From positions 1-64,000 of the forward strand of contig NZ_BDCE01000070.1 of the NCBI RefSeq assembly GCF_001613345.1: a DNA stretch of 64,000 bases. The letters are read 5' to 3'. Under the pieces are notes generated by a model. It saw only the letters and a list, made by a program, of their open reading frames with translations. It searched no databases and was not told where the DNA came from. The stretch is from Nocardia uniformis NBRC 13702 (lineage in GTDB: Bacteria > Actinomycetota > Actinomycetes > Mycobacteriales > Mycobacteriaceae). Both the position numbers and the translations under genes were made by a program. Below are positions 45,421-56,672 of this stretch, piece by piece; the first letter of the stretch is position 1, and each line of letters begins with the position of its first letter.

Positions 45421-46494
45421 CTAGCCGCGCGTCCCGACCACGCGGCGAATCTCCTCCAGCGGATACCGTGTCTCCCGGCTCTCCTGCTGGAGCTCGCGGA
45501 AGAAGTCCGTCATCACGGCGGCCACGGGCGCATGGTGGGCGAGTATCGCCGCGGCCCGCGCTGGGATCCCAGCGGGCGGCTCACCTCGGGCATATGCGCG
45601 AATCTGGTCTCTCCGCTCTTCTCCCCAATACCCGTGCAGTTCGGTGACCAGCCAGGTCACCAGGTAGTAGATCGAATAGCACCGGTCGTAGGTCCGGTGC
45701 CGTTCGAAGAAGGCGATCTCCTCCCGCGACAGCGCGAATGCGGCGGAGATCGCGAGGCCGTAGTCGGCGAAATAGAGGCGCTGGCCGTCGGTCAGGATGT
45801 TTTTGAAGTGGGCGTCGAAGTGCAGCAGGCCGCGATCGTTCATGAACGCGATGCCCGCTGCCAGGTCGCGGTCGACGAGCGCGCAGGCCCGGTCGGCGGC
45901 CTCGTCCCCGGCGGATATCTGCTCACCCAGCCACTGGTGCAGGTTCTGCGGGATGTACTCCAGGAACAGGGCGATGCTCGCGGAGGCTCCCTCGAGTGCC
46001 TCGATCCGTTGGCGCACTTGCGATCCGCCACCCCAGTAGGCGACAACCCGGTCCACATCGGCGAGCTCCTCGGGCAGCGGCGTCGAGTCCGGCAGCACCC
46101 GCCAGTGGTACATGAGCGGGAAACCCACGTACTCCCCCACCAACACCCAGTCCGTCGTCATGGTGTGCACCGCGAGCTCACGCCAGGCCCCGAAACCCGG
46201 GCCGCCGATGCCGTATTGGCAGCGGACGGGCAGCTCGAACATATTCGCCGTCGACCGGACATTCTCCGGTTGCCGCTCCAAATCGGTGAGCGGCACCCGC
46301 TTCACGAAAACCGGGACACCCGAGACTTTCAGGAGGGCCGACTTTCCGCCGATTCCGGAGCCGATCGGCACGGCCGCGTCCACGAGTTCGCGCAGCGCGC
46401 GATCACTGTGCAGGGCAAGGGCTGTGGAGACAGTGCGGTGGGCATTCAGCCGGGCTTTGTGCGAATTCCCGGTCCGGCGCGATGACGCGCGCAC
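45421..46494 (-). CDS. protein-kinase-fold phosphotransferase
   Basis: A 357-residue kinase-like protein. Glycine-rich GSGIGG (45-50), a candidate ATP lysine in FVKRV (65), the catalytic-loop pattern HFDAHFKN (225-232, HxDxxxxN) and a metal-binding ADYG (243-246) in place of DFG. It could phosphorylate a protein or a small molecule. The GTG at 46494 abuts the stop of the XRE gene upstream, so they are one operon. An XRE-plus-kinase pair behind palindromic operators recalls HipBA-type toxin-antitoxin systems, but there is no HipA signature. Confidence 0.75.
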   Translation of the reverse strand: MRASSRRTGNSHKARLNAHRTVSTALALHSDRALRELVDAAVPIGSGIGGKSALLKVSGVPVFVKRVPLTDLERQPENVRSTANMFELPVRCQYGIGGPGFGAWRELAVHTMTTDWVLVGEYVGFPLMYHWRVLPDSTPLPEELADVDRVVAYWGGGSQVRQRIEALEGASASIALFLEYIPQNLHQWLGEQISAGDEAADRACALVDRDLAAGIAFMNDRGLLHFDAHFKNILTDGQRLYFADYGLAISAAFALSREEIAFFERHRTYDRCYSIYYLVTWLVTELHGYWGEERRDQIRAYARGEPPAGIPARAAAILAHHAPVAAVMTDFFRELQQESRETRYPLEEIRRVVGTRG

Positions 46495-46767
46495 TCAGGA
46501 GGCGGAGCGTTGGGCGTGCGCGGGGCTGGGCTGCCAGATATCGGCGAGGGTGTCCAGGGGGAGGTCGAGGGCACGGCTCAGGGCGACGATGGTGCCGAAG
46601 GCGGGGGTGGGCAGGCGGCCGGATTCGATTTTGCGCAGCGTCTCCGGGGAGATTCGGGCGGCCCCAGCCACCTCGGTGAGGTCGCGGGCGGCGCGGGCGG
46701 CGCGCAGCGCGGTGCCCAAGCGGCGACCTGCTTCGATCTGGGCCGGGGTGAGCGGGAGTCGAACCAT
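46495..46767 (-). CDS. XRE-family HTH regulator
   Basis: A 90-residue single-domain Cro/C1-type regulator (LGTALRAARAARDLTEVA, then ARISPETLRKIESGRLPTP). ATG 46767 was chosen; a GTG at 46776 is in frame. It is followed without a gap by the kinase-like gene and is divergent from the methionine aminopeptidase. Two identical palindromes in the promoter are its likely binding sites. Confidence 0.88.
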   Translation of the reverse strand: MVRLPLTPAQIEAGRRLGTALRAARAARDLTEVAGAARISPETLRKIESGRLPTPAFGTIVALSRALDLPLDTLADIWQPSPAHAQRSAS

Positions 46768-46786
46768 GGCCGCCACTCTACGGTTT

Positions 46787-46829
46787 GGTATTTAAATACC
46801 GCAAGTGGTTAGAGTGGTATTTAAATACC
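46787..46829. promoter_or_regulatory. twin perfect 14-bp palindromic operators
   Basis: ggtatttaaatacc occurs exactly at 46787-46800 and 46816-46829 (29 bp centre to centre) between the divergent XRE and methionine aminopeptidase genes. These are strikingly AT-rich islands in a GC-rich region and probably overlap both -10 elements. They are likely operators of the XRE protein. Confidence 0.8.
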
Positions 46830-46844
46830 GAGTTGGAGGTTGTG

Positions 46845-47612
46845 ATGGTGGAGTTGAAGTCCCCGGCCGAGATCGAGCGCATGCGGGTGACCGGGCGATT
46901 CGTCGCCGAGGTGCTGGGTGAGCTGCGCGAGCGGGCGCGGGTCGGGGTGAATCTGCTCGAGCTGGAACGCCACGTGCGCAAGCGGATCGAGCAGCGCGGC
47001 GCGGTGTCGTGCTACTGGGACTACGCACCCTCGTTCGGACGCGGACCGTTCCGCAATACCGTCTGCCTGTCGGTGAACGACGCTGTGCTGCACGGCCTTC
47101 CGTTCGACTATGCGCTGCGTGACGGCGATGTGCTCACCACGGACCTCGCTGTCAGCATCGACGGCTGGGTCGCGGATTCGGCCACCACGGTCATTGTCGG
47201 CACCCCGGACGCCGAGGACACCCGTCTGGTGCGCGCCACCGAGGAGGCGCTCGCCGCGGCCATCGCGGTCGCCCAGCCGGGCAATCGCATCGGCGATATC
47301 TCCGCCGCCATCGCCGCCGTGGCCCACGGATACGGCTACGCGGTGAATACCGAATTCGGCGGCCACGGCCTCGGCCGCACCATGCACGAGGACCCGCACA
47401 TCGCCAATCACGGCCGCCCCGGCCGCGGCTACCGCCTCCGGCCTGGCCTCACCGTCGCCATCGAACCCTGGTTCGCCCGCACCACCGCCGAGGTGGTCAC
47501 CGACCCGGACGGCTGGACCATCCGTTCCGCCGACGGCTCCCGCACGGCGCACTCCGAACACACCATTGCCATTACCGCCGACGGACCGGAAATCCTGACC
47601 CTGGCCGCCTGA
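46845..47612 (+). CDS. map: type I methionyl aminopeptidase
   Basis: A 255-residue M24A methionine aminopeptidase, which removes N-terminal Met. Metal ligands: Asp in TTDLAVS, Asp in VADSATT, His in GGHGLGRTMHE, Glu in AIEPWF and Glu in AHSEHTIAI; NDAVLHGLP carries the S1 histidine. ATG 46845 follows TTGGAGG. It is probably an accessory copy, since it is controlled by a divergent XRE gene with twin operators rather than placed in a ribosomal operon. Confidence 0.93.
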   Translation: MVELKSPAEIERMRVTGRFVAEVLGELRERARVGVNLLELERHVRKRIEQRGAVSCYWDYAPSFGRGPFRNTVCLSVNDAVLHGLPFDYALRDGDVLTTDLAVSIDGWVADSATTVIVGTPDAEDTRLVRATEEALAAAIAVAQPGNRIGDISAAIAAVAHGYGYAVNTEFGGHGLGRTMHEDPHIANHGRPGRGYRLRPGLTVAIEPWFARTTAEVVTDPDGWTIRSADGSRTAHSEHTIAITADGPEILTLAA

Positions 47613-47622
47613 GCCCGCGCCG

Positions 47623-48342
47623 TCAGCCCTCCTTGGACAGCCAGTCCGCCAGATCGCCGACAATGCTCAATTCCTCGGCAATGACGGCTCGATCGGCATC
47701 CGAGAGTTCCAATTCGCCGATTTTGCCGCGCAATTGCTCCACCCTGTCGGAATCGCCTGCGGCGACGGCGATTTCGGCGAGTTGGGCGAGCGCCCGCCCC
47801 CGCTCCACCGCCGGAGCCGTCGCACCGAAGCGCTTCAGCCCGGCTTCGATGGCGCGGGCGGCGGCCTTGTCGTCGAGCTTGGACTCACGGAGGATGCGGG
47901 CATTGTCGAGGACGCGCGCCAGACCCTCGAGGTCGGTCGAGCCGCCGTATTCGACATCGGGTTCGTCACGGCGGATATAGATGACCGAGTTGCCCACCGG
48001 ATCCACCACCGTGAAACGAGTTTGGCCCGGGCGGAACCGGGTGATGCGCGGAATGCCACGAGCGGGCACCCGGCCGTAGCGCGCGCGCAGGGCGGCCGTG
48101 AAATCCGCGTGCAATTCCTCGACCTCGTCCACCAGCGCCAGACAACCCACGTATGCCGATTCGGCGTCGACACCATCCTTCGGCGTGGGGCCGAAGTGCA
48201 ACTCGTAGCCGTCGCGCTCGACCACCCCGTAGGTATACGGTCGCGTCTGCTCACTGGTCACCCGGTAGCCGAGGGTGCGGTAGAAGTCCAAGGTCTCGGG
48301 CAGGTTCCCGCCCCACATCACCGGTATCGACATCCCAGCCAT
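47623..48342 (-). CDS. VOC (bleomycin-resistance-like) protein with helical C-terminal extension
   Basis: A 239-residue protein. Residues 1-130 form a glyoxalase/bleomycin-resistance fold (MSIPVMWGGNLPETLDFYRTLGY, given in part: NLPETLDFYRTLGY; FTVVDPVGNSVIYIRR). The remaining ~100 residues are helical with a TPR-like RALAQLAEIAVAAGDSD. Such proteins may sequester drugs or bind metal. ATG 48342. It is divergent from a PadR gene, and the direct-repeat operator between them suggests PadR control. Confidence 0.82.
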   Translation of the reverse strand: MAGMSIPVMWGGNLPETLDFYRTLGYRVTSEQTRPYTYGVVERDGYELHFGPTPKDGVDAESAYVGCLALVDEVEELHADFTAALRARYGRVPARGIPRITRFRPGQTRFTVVDPVGNSVIYIRRDEPDVEYGGSTDLEGLARVLDNARILRESKLDDKAAARAIEAGLKRFGATAPAVERGRALAQLAEIAVAAGDSDRVEQLRGKIGELELSDADRAVIAEELSIVGDLADWLSKEG

Positions 48343-48375
48343 TCCCGAATCACCTCTTTTGGATCAATTCCAGCT

Positions 48376-48435
48376 AGTCAAGTTTGATTACCCCAGGCTA
48401 GAACCGGTCCGATCCAGAAGTCAAGTTTGAGTACC
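48376..48435. promoter_or_regulatory. 17-bp direct repeat in the VOC/PadR divergent promoter
   Basis: agtcaagtttgattacc (48376-48392) and agtcaagtttgagtacc (48419-48435) match at 16 of 17 positions, 43 bp apart, i.e. four helical turns. Each has a tcaa/ttga dyad core. Likely sites of the PadR protein encoded just downstream. Confidence 0.65.
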
Positions 48436-48474
48436 ATGACTACGCACGCTCACCTCTGCGGTAGGAGATTCGCG

Positions 48475-49059
48475 ATGTCGGCTGTACGCCTGCTCGTACT
48501 CGGCGTGGTTCGCCGCCATCGGCAGCCGACCTACGGCTACGCGGTACGCCAGGAACTGCTGTCCTGGCGCGCCGAAACCTGGACCAACGTCAAACCCGGC
48601 TCGATCCACCACGCGCTCAAACAACTCGCGAACGAGGGCAGTCTGCGCATTCTCGGCACCGAGGGCAGCACCGTGGGCCCGGGCCGCACCCTGTTCGATC
48701 TCACCGACACGGGCGAGCAGGAATTCCTGAGACTCCTCGAAACCGCACTGACGAGTATCGATATGGAAGAACTCGGCGCGGGTATCGCCTTCATGGATGC
48801 CCTCCCCCGCACGCGGGTCATCGAACTGCTCCGGCAGCAGCAACACAACAGCAGCGAGATCCGGGACGGGCTCACCGCCATGATTCCGGAATTCCCGAGC
48901 CGCTACGAAGCCCCGTATTCACCGGATCTCCTGGAGCTGTGGACCGGCGTATTCGCCAACCTCACCAGCTGGACCGGCGGCCTCCTCACCCGCCTGGAAG
49001 CGGGCGAATACCGCATGGCGGACGATCCGGTCACGCCCGAGGCGGCGGATGCGGGATAA
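48475..49059 (+). CDS. PadR-family transcriptional regulator
   Basis: A 194-residue PadR-like regulator: MSAVRLLVLGVVRRHRQPTYGYAVRQEL (given in part: LVLGVVRRHRQPTYGYAV), winged-helix SIHHALKQLANEGSLRIL and a helical C-terminal domain. ATG 48475 was chosen for its TAGGAG site at 48462-48467; upstream in-frame ATGs at 48427 and 48436 overlap the operator repeat. It probably regulates itself and the divergent VOC gene. Confidence 0.9.
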   Translation: MSAVRLLVLGVVRRHRQPTYGYAVRQELLSWRAETWTNVKPGSIHHALKQLANEGSLRILGTEGSTVGPGRTLFDLTDTGEQEFLRLLETALTSIDMEELGAGIAFMDALPRTRVIELLRQQQHNSSEIRDGLTAMIPEFPSRYEAPYSPDLLELWTGVFANLTSWTGGLLTRLEAGEYRMADDPVTPEAADAG

Positions 49060-49068
49060 GCTGCGGGC

Positions 49069-49452
49069 GTGGATAACCCGTTCGGCCCCGTGGGCACCGC
49101 GAATTACGTGCTGCTGACCACCTTCCGCAAGGACGGCACCCCGGTCGGCACCGCCGTATGGGCGGCCCTCGACTCCGGTCGCCTCTATATCTGGACCGTC
49201 ACCGACAGCTGGAAGGTGAAGCGGTTGCGGCGCAATCCCCAGGTCACCCTGCAGCCCTGCGATGTCCGGGGGAAACCGCACGGTGACGTGGTCAAAGGCA
49301 AGGGCATCGTCCTGGACGCCGAGGGCAGCGACCGCGCGCGCGGGTTGATCAAGCGCAAGTACGGGCTGATGGGCTGGATCACCGTCCAGGGCAGCCAGCT
49401 GCGGCGCGGCAAGAACGGCACCATCGCGCTGGAGATCACCGCAGACGACTGA
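49069..49452 (+). CDS. PPOX-class F420-dependent enzyme
   Basis: A 127-residue split-beta-barrel flavin/deazaflavin protein (Rv2061-like subgroup): VLLTTFRKDGTPVGTAVWAA, KVKRLRRNPQVTLQPCDVRG and KRKYGLMG are family landmarks. Such proteins bind F420 or flavin and reduce diverse substrates. GTG 49069 lies 9 bases after the padR stop, suggesting co-transcription. A paralogue (49733-50116) lies nearby in the opposite direction. Confidence 0.88.
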   Translation: MDNPFGPVGTANYVLLTTFRKDGTPVGTAVWAALDSGRLYIWTVTDSWKVKRLRRNPQVTLQPCDVRGKPHGDVVKGKGIVLDAEGSDRARGLIKRKYGLMGWITVQGSQLRRGKNGTIALEITADD

Positions 49453-49503
49453 GCGGCGAAACACCCCGAGATGCCCCCGGGGGCGACGAGTGCGGCGCCC
49501 TCC

Positions 49504-49572
49504 AGGATGAAGAACTAGGTTGCCTTGCGGGGTGACGAACTAGGGGCCCTCCAAAGTGACGAACTGAGTGCC
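49504..49572. repeat. short 24-25-bp tandem repeat
   Basis: Three imperfect units built on tgacgaactagg occur with gaact at 49512, 49537 and 49561, between the two convergent PPOX genes and just before the second palindromic repeat copy. No coding content. Confidence 0.4.
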
Positions 49573-49601
49573 TGCTCAGAGGCTCTACGCGCAACACCCC
49601 T

Positions 49602-49691
49602 CGTCATTCCGGCGTGCTTGTGGCCGGAATCCACACCCGAAGCGCCTGCCACACAGTGCGGATTCCGCCGAGAAGCGCGCCGGGTAACCGG
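49602..49691. repeat. palindromic repeat element, copy 2 (degenerate)
   Basis: The left half shares cgtcattccggc, then tggccggaatccacacccga, with copy 1 at 45299; the right half (gcggattccgccgagaagcgcgccgg region) is diverged so the hairpin is imperfect. Dispersed repetition of a non-coding palindrome is typical of REP- or MITE-like elements. Confidence 0.75.
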
Positions 49692-49732
49692 GGCGGTGCG
49701 CCATGAGACGTGCGGTACTTTCGGCACCACGC

Positions 49733-50116
49733 TCAGGTGCCCTGTGGGGTGATCGCGAGCCCCACGGATCCGTCCGCTCCACGAAACAGCTTGTGCCCCT
49801 TGATGGCAATGGTGCCGAGGAGTCCGTACTTCCGGGCGAGCGCGCCGCGCACACCTTCCGTACCGGCGGCGTCGAGAATCTGCGCGGTTCCCGCTAGCAC
49901 CTCCTGGCCGCGCGGCTTACCGCGGTTATCGCAGATCCGCAGGGTGACCTGCGGGTTGCGGCGGATCCGCTTGACCTTCCAGGCTTTCGAGTTGGTCCAC
50001 ACCACGATTCGGTCCCCGTCGGGCGCGACCCAAACGGGGGTGCCGACGGGCGTGCCGTCTTTCTTGTAGGTGGTGAGCAGCGCGTGTCTGGCGTCGGCCA
50101 CATCTGTCCATGTCAT
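49733..50116 (-). CDS. PPOX-class F420-dependent enzyme (Rv2061c-like)
   Basis: A 127-residue split-barrel protein paralogous to the one at 49069: LLTTYKKDGTPVGTPVWVAP, KVKRIRRNPQVTLRICDNRG and ARKYGLLGTIAIKG. ATG 50116 was chosen over a longer frame. Its place before cobN and on the same strand matches what I recall of Rv2061c in M. tuberculosis, so this is probably the ancestral copy and the 49069 gene the derived one. Confidence 0.88.
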   Translation of the reverse strand: MTWTDVADARHALLTTYKKDGTPVGTPVWVAPDGDRIVVWTNSKAWKVKRIRRNPQVTLRICDNRGKPRGQEVLAGTAQILDAAGTEGVRGALARKYGLLGTIAIKGHKLFRGADGSVGLAITPQGT

Positions 50117-50282
50117 GCCACCACGGTAGGTGCGCCGCGGGGCGCACACATCCGTCCCGAAGCGCAGCGCCGCCTACGACCGCCGGCGGATCGGCGCGGT
50201 GGACACCCCGATGCACAACTCCACCGCCGGATCACCCACTGTCCGGCGGTGGAGCGGACGGCCGATCGCACGGTTCAGCTGA

Positions 50283-50819
50283 CTACCGCTGTCCCGCGAT
50301 AATGGCCCCGAGCAGACCTCCGACGCCGCAACCGATAATCGCGCCGACGAAGAAGAACCAGATACCGATCACAATGCCGACAACGCATCCGATGAGCGCT
50401 CCGGCGACAATCGAGCCGGCGTCGGCCACATTCTGTAGCGCGACCGTTTCGAGGTTCGGCGCGGCCACATCGGCGGCATTGGCCGGTGTCACGGTAAGGG
50501 TGGTGCCGGTGGCGTCCAGGTGCGGCACCACCTGAACCGCTCGATCAGCCAGCTGGTAGGTCGTCGGAATCGCACCGACGGCCGCACCGTCGGGCGCGAG
50601 GACGATCACCGAATCATGACCCACTTCGAAGCGGCCCGAGGCCAGGGTGGTGGTGACGGCGCCGCGATCGGGAGCGAGGGTGGTGGTGTACTCGACCCCT
50701 CGGTCGACACCACTGATTCCCGGTCCGGCGACTCCGATTTCGCCGTGTGCGGTCGTGGCGGCAACGCCCAGCGCGGCAATGGAAAGTAATGCGGTAGCGG
50801 TGAATTTGGCGATACTCAT
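50283..50819 (-). CDS. secreted protein with C-terminal glycine-zipper membrane region
   Basis: A 178-residue protein of unknown function. An N-terminal signal peptide (MSIAKFTATALLSIAALGVA) with likely cleavage after THG, a central beta-rich Thr/Val region with two PDR/PDG loops, and a C-terminal glycine-rich hydrophobic hairpin (IVAGALIGCVVGIVIGIWFF). The layout recurs in Nocardia exported proteins, but I know no role. ATG 50819. The adjacent 270-base gap holds an inverted repeat. Confidence 0.75.
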   Translation of the reverse strand: MSIAKFTATALLSIAALGVAATTAHGEIGVAGPGISGVDRGVEYTTTLAPDRGAVTTTLASGRFEVGHDSVIVLAPDGAAVGAIPTTYQLADRAVQVVPHLDATGTTLTVTPANAADVAAPNLETVALQNVADAGSIVAGALIGCVVGIVIGIWFFFVGAIIGCGVGGLLGAIIAGQR

Positions 50820-50958
50820 AATGACTACCTAATCGAGAAGCCGATTCACCTCAGGGTACGAGTATGCGAATTCGATCGATATCGTCGAATGGGGACGACT
50901 CGATAGATGCGGCGAATCGGGGAATCGAATTCCAATTGTTGTTCCCTCGAACGGGATT

Positions 50959-51001
50959 GAATAGTTCCGACGCCATCCCCGGCGCAACGTCGGAACTATT
51001 C
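50959..51001 (-). terminator. hairpin downstream of cobN
   Basis: Perfect 14-bp arms (50959-50972 and 50988-51001) with a 15-base loop, about 90 bases past the cobN stop and about 140 upstream of the secreted-protein start. It may terminate cobN or be an operator; no T-tract is visible. Confidence 0.55.
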
Positions 51002-51087
51002 TTATGTTCCTCTCAGAATCCCGCAGGCGGAAGACCCCTGCACAGGGGTTGTCCGCCGATGTCCTCTGCCGTGCCGCCGCTGCCGCT

Positions 51088-54720
<3,633 letters not shown>

Positions 54721-54734
54721 AGGTTCGGCCTTCC

Positions 54735-54885
54735 TAGGGTGACGCGCCCAGCACGGTTCGAGCCCATCGGGAAGGTCTGACTGTCACAGTGGCGCGACCG
54801 CACCGGAATTGCACCGGTTTCTTCTCATCCGACGAGCACCCGGACTCTATCGCGCACCGATCACGGTGCTGCAAATCTGTTCCGG
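54735..54885 (-). promoter_or_regulatory. cobalamin riboswitch upstream of cobN
   Basis: Read on the minus strand, the leader contains gatgagaag, ccggtgcaattccggtgcgg and the B12-box gcgccactgtgacag (core 54781-54830), the signature of the cobalamin riboswitch. Just after it CCTTCC (54770-54775) is complementary to the cobN Shine-Dalgarno GGAAGG (54729-54734), so B12 binding could hide the ribosome-binding site. Outer boundaries are approximate. Confidence 0.88.
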
Positions 54886-54926
54886 TTCCCTGGTGCCGAG
54901 CCGAGCCGCGGGCGTACGCTGCGAGG

Positions 54927-55247
54927 ATGCCGAACACTCCGGGTTGGGTCAGGCGGAATCGCTTTGCTGCCTGGTCAGGGTACTTTTGCATACTGGTTGC
55001 CTTCGCAACGCTGGCCATGGCTTTGACCGCCGCCGGCACCGGACATTCCGATATGGCCGTGCTCGCGGGCGGAATCTGCGCGGCCACCCTCCTCTTCGCA
55101 CTGATGCTGTTGAGTACCACGGTCCACCGCGATCACCTCGAGAACCACAATGTGCCGAGTCTGCTCAATGACACCTGGTCGGTCACCCCGAGTTGGGCGC
55201 GCGAACGCGGCGCGCCCCAGGCCGACGAGTCGCACCGGATGGGCTGA
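54927..55247 (+). CDS. small two-helix membrane protein
   Basis: A 106-residue protein with two adjacent membrane segments (YFCILVAFATLAMALTAAG and MAVLAGGICAATLLFALMLL) and a polar C-terminal tail (NHNVPSLLNDTWSVT). Unknown function. ATG 54927 follows GCGAGG. It is divergent from cobN and its promoter lies within or beside the riboswitch DNA. A hairpin follows at 55263-55296. Confidence 0.72.
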   Translation: MPNTPGWVRRNRFAAWSGYFCILVAFATLAMALTAAGTGHSDMAVLAGGICAATLLFALMLLSTTVHRDHLENHNVPSLLNDTWSVTPSWARERGAPQADESHRMG

Positions 55248-55262
55248 CCCCGTCGAAGGAAT

Positions 55263-55296
55263 GACAGCGTCCCCGCCTCGCAGTGGGGGCGCTGTC
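55263..55296 (+). terminator. hairpin terminator between membrane gene and cobG
   Basis: gacagcg.cccc and ggggg.cgctgtc pair as an imperfect GC-rich stem with one bulge, 15 bases after the membrane-protein stop. A TAGTCT at 55305-55310, ten bases before the cobG ATG, could be a -10 for a leaderless cobG mRNA. Confidence 0.5.
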
Positions 55297-55320
55297 GCAT
55301 TTCCGTAGTCTGGACTGGTC

Positions 55321-56520
55321 ATGACTCGAACCGATTCCGATTCCTGCCCCGGTGTGCTGCGGTTGCACGAGGCGGCCGATGGTCCGCTCGCCCGTATCCG
55401 TGTGCCCGGTGGACACCTGCGACCGTCACAGTTGCTCACGCTCGCCGAGGCGGCGCGCGATCTGGGCGACGGCACGATCGAGCTCACCTCGCGCGCGAAT
55501 GCGCAACTGCGGCAGGTGCGGGACGCGGTCGAGTTGGAGAGCCGGCTCGAGGCGGCCGGGCTGTTGCCCAGCGCCACCCATGAGCGGGTGCGCAATATCA
55601 TCGCCTCTCCGCTGTCCGGACGCGTCGGCGGCTGGACCGACGCGCACGGACTGGTCCCGGCTCTGGACGCGGGTTTGCGGGCCGATCCGCGCTTGGCCGA
55701 ACTGCCCGGCCGGGTGCTGTTCACCGTCGATGACGGTCGCGGTGATGTCAGCGGGCTCGGGGCCGATATCGGCCTGCACGCGATCGACGACAGCGACTAT
55801 GCCCTGCTCCTGGGCGGGTCCGACTCCGGACTCCGGGTGCCCGCCGACCGGGCCATCGAGCTCGTGCTCAGCGCGGCACACGGCTTCCTCGATCTGCGCG
55901 ACGGGCAGTGGCGTCTGCACGAGATCCCGAACGGCCCCACCGCCCTCGCCGACCGCCTGCTGGTCGACCATCCCGACCTCGCCACCGCCGAGGTCATGGA
56001 ACTCGCCGCGCGGCACAATATTCCGATCGGCTGGCTGAATCAGGCCGATGATCTGGTGGCATTGGGCGCGGGTGTCCCGCTGGGGATCCTGCCCGCCCGG
56101 ACCGCCGAATTCATCGCCGCCGTCGAGCGCCCGGTCTTCCTCACCCCGTGGCGCAGCATTTTCATGACCGATATGGACGAGTGGACGGCCGAACAGGTGG
56201 TTCGGGTACTCGCCCCCATGGGCCTGATCTTCGATTCCGCGTCCCGGTGGCTCCAGGTGACGGCCTGCGCGGGCCAACCCGGCTGCGCCAAATCGCTGAC
56301 CGATATCCGCGCGGACGCGGCGGCCGCCGTCGAGGAGGGCCGCGTGCTCCCATCGGGTACGCCGCAACCCGCACTGACCGACCTGACCGCCGCGGAGGTC
56401 GTCGCCGCGGGCCGTCAGCATTGGTCGGGCTGCGAACGCCGCTGCGGCCGTCCGCGCGGCGCGGTCACCGATATCGTCGCCGCCCCGGGCGGCTACCGGC
56501 TCACGCCACCACGGTCGTGA
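55321..56520 (+). CDS. cobG: precorrin-3B synthase CobG
   Basis: A 399-residue nitrite/sulfite-reductase-fold enzyme that oxidises precorrin-3A to precorrin-3B in aerobic cobalamin synthesis. Ferredoxin-like half-domain at the N terminus (GHLRPSQLLTLAEAARDLG), and the [4Fe-4S] cysteines CAGQPGCAKSLTD and SGCERRCGRP in the C-terminal third. Orientation divergent from cobN as in M. tuberculosis. In that organism cobH and cobIJ follow; here an unrelated lipoprotein does. Confidence 0.95.
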   Translation: MTRTDSDSCPGVLRLHEAADGPLARIRVPGGHLRPSQLLTLAEAARDLGDGTIELTSRANAQLRQVRDAVELESRLEAAGLLPSATHERVRNIIASPLSGRVGGWTDAHGLVPALDAGLRADPRLAELPGRVLFTVDDGRGDVSGLGADIGLHAIDDSDYALLLGGSDSGLRVPADRAIELVLSAAHGFLDLRDGQWRLHEIPNGPTALADRLLVDHPDLATAEVMELAARHNIPIGWLNQADDLVALGAGVPLGILPARTAEFIAAVERPVFLTPWRSIFMTDMDEWTAEQVVRVLAPMGLIFDSASRWLQVTACAGQPGCAKSLTDIRADAAAAVEEGRVLPSGTPQPALTDLTAAEVVAAGRQHWSGCERRCGRPRGAVTDIVAAPGGYRLTPPRS

Positions 56521-56672
56521 AAACCGCGCGGGTTCTGGCGCGGATACCGGAGACGCCTATGCTTCGGCCGCGCCTGCTGCGCAAACGGCTCCTGCCCAGC
56601 GACACAACCGCTGAGCACCGCACGCCGAGATGATCACGCTATCTGGTGCGATCGGTAGACGCTGGTGGAACT

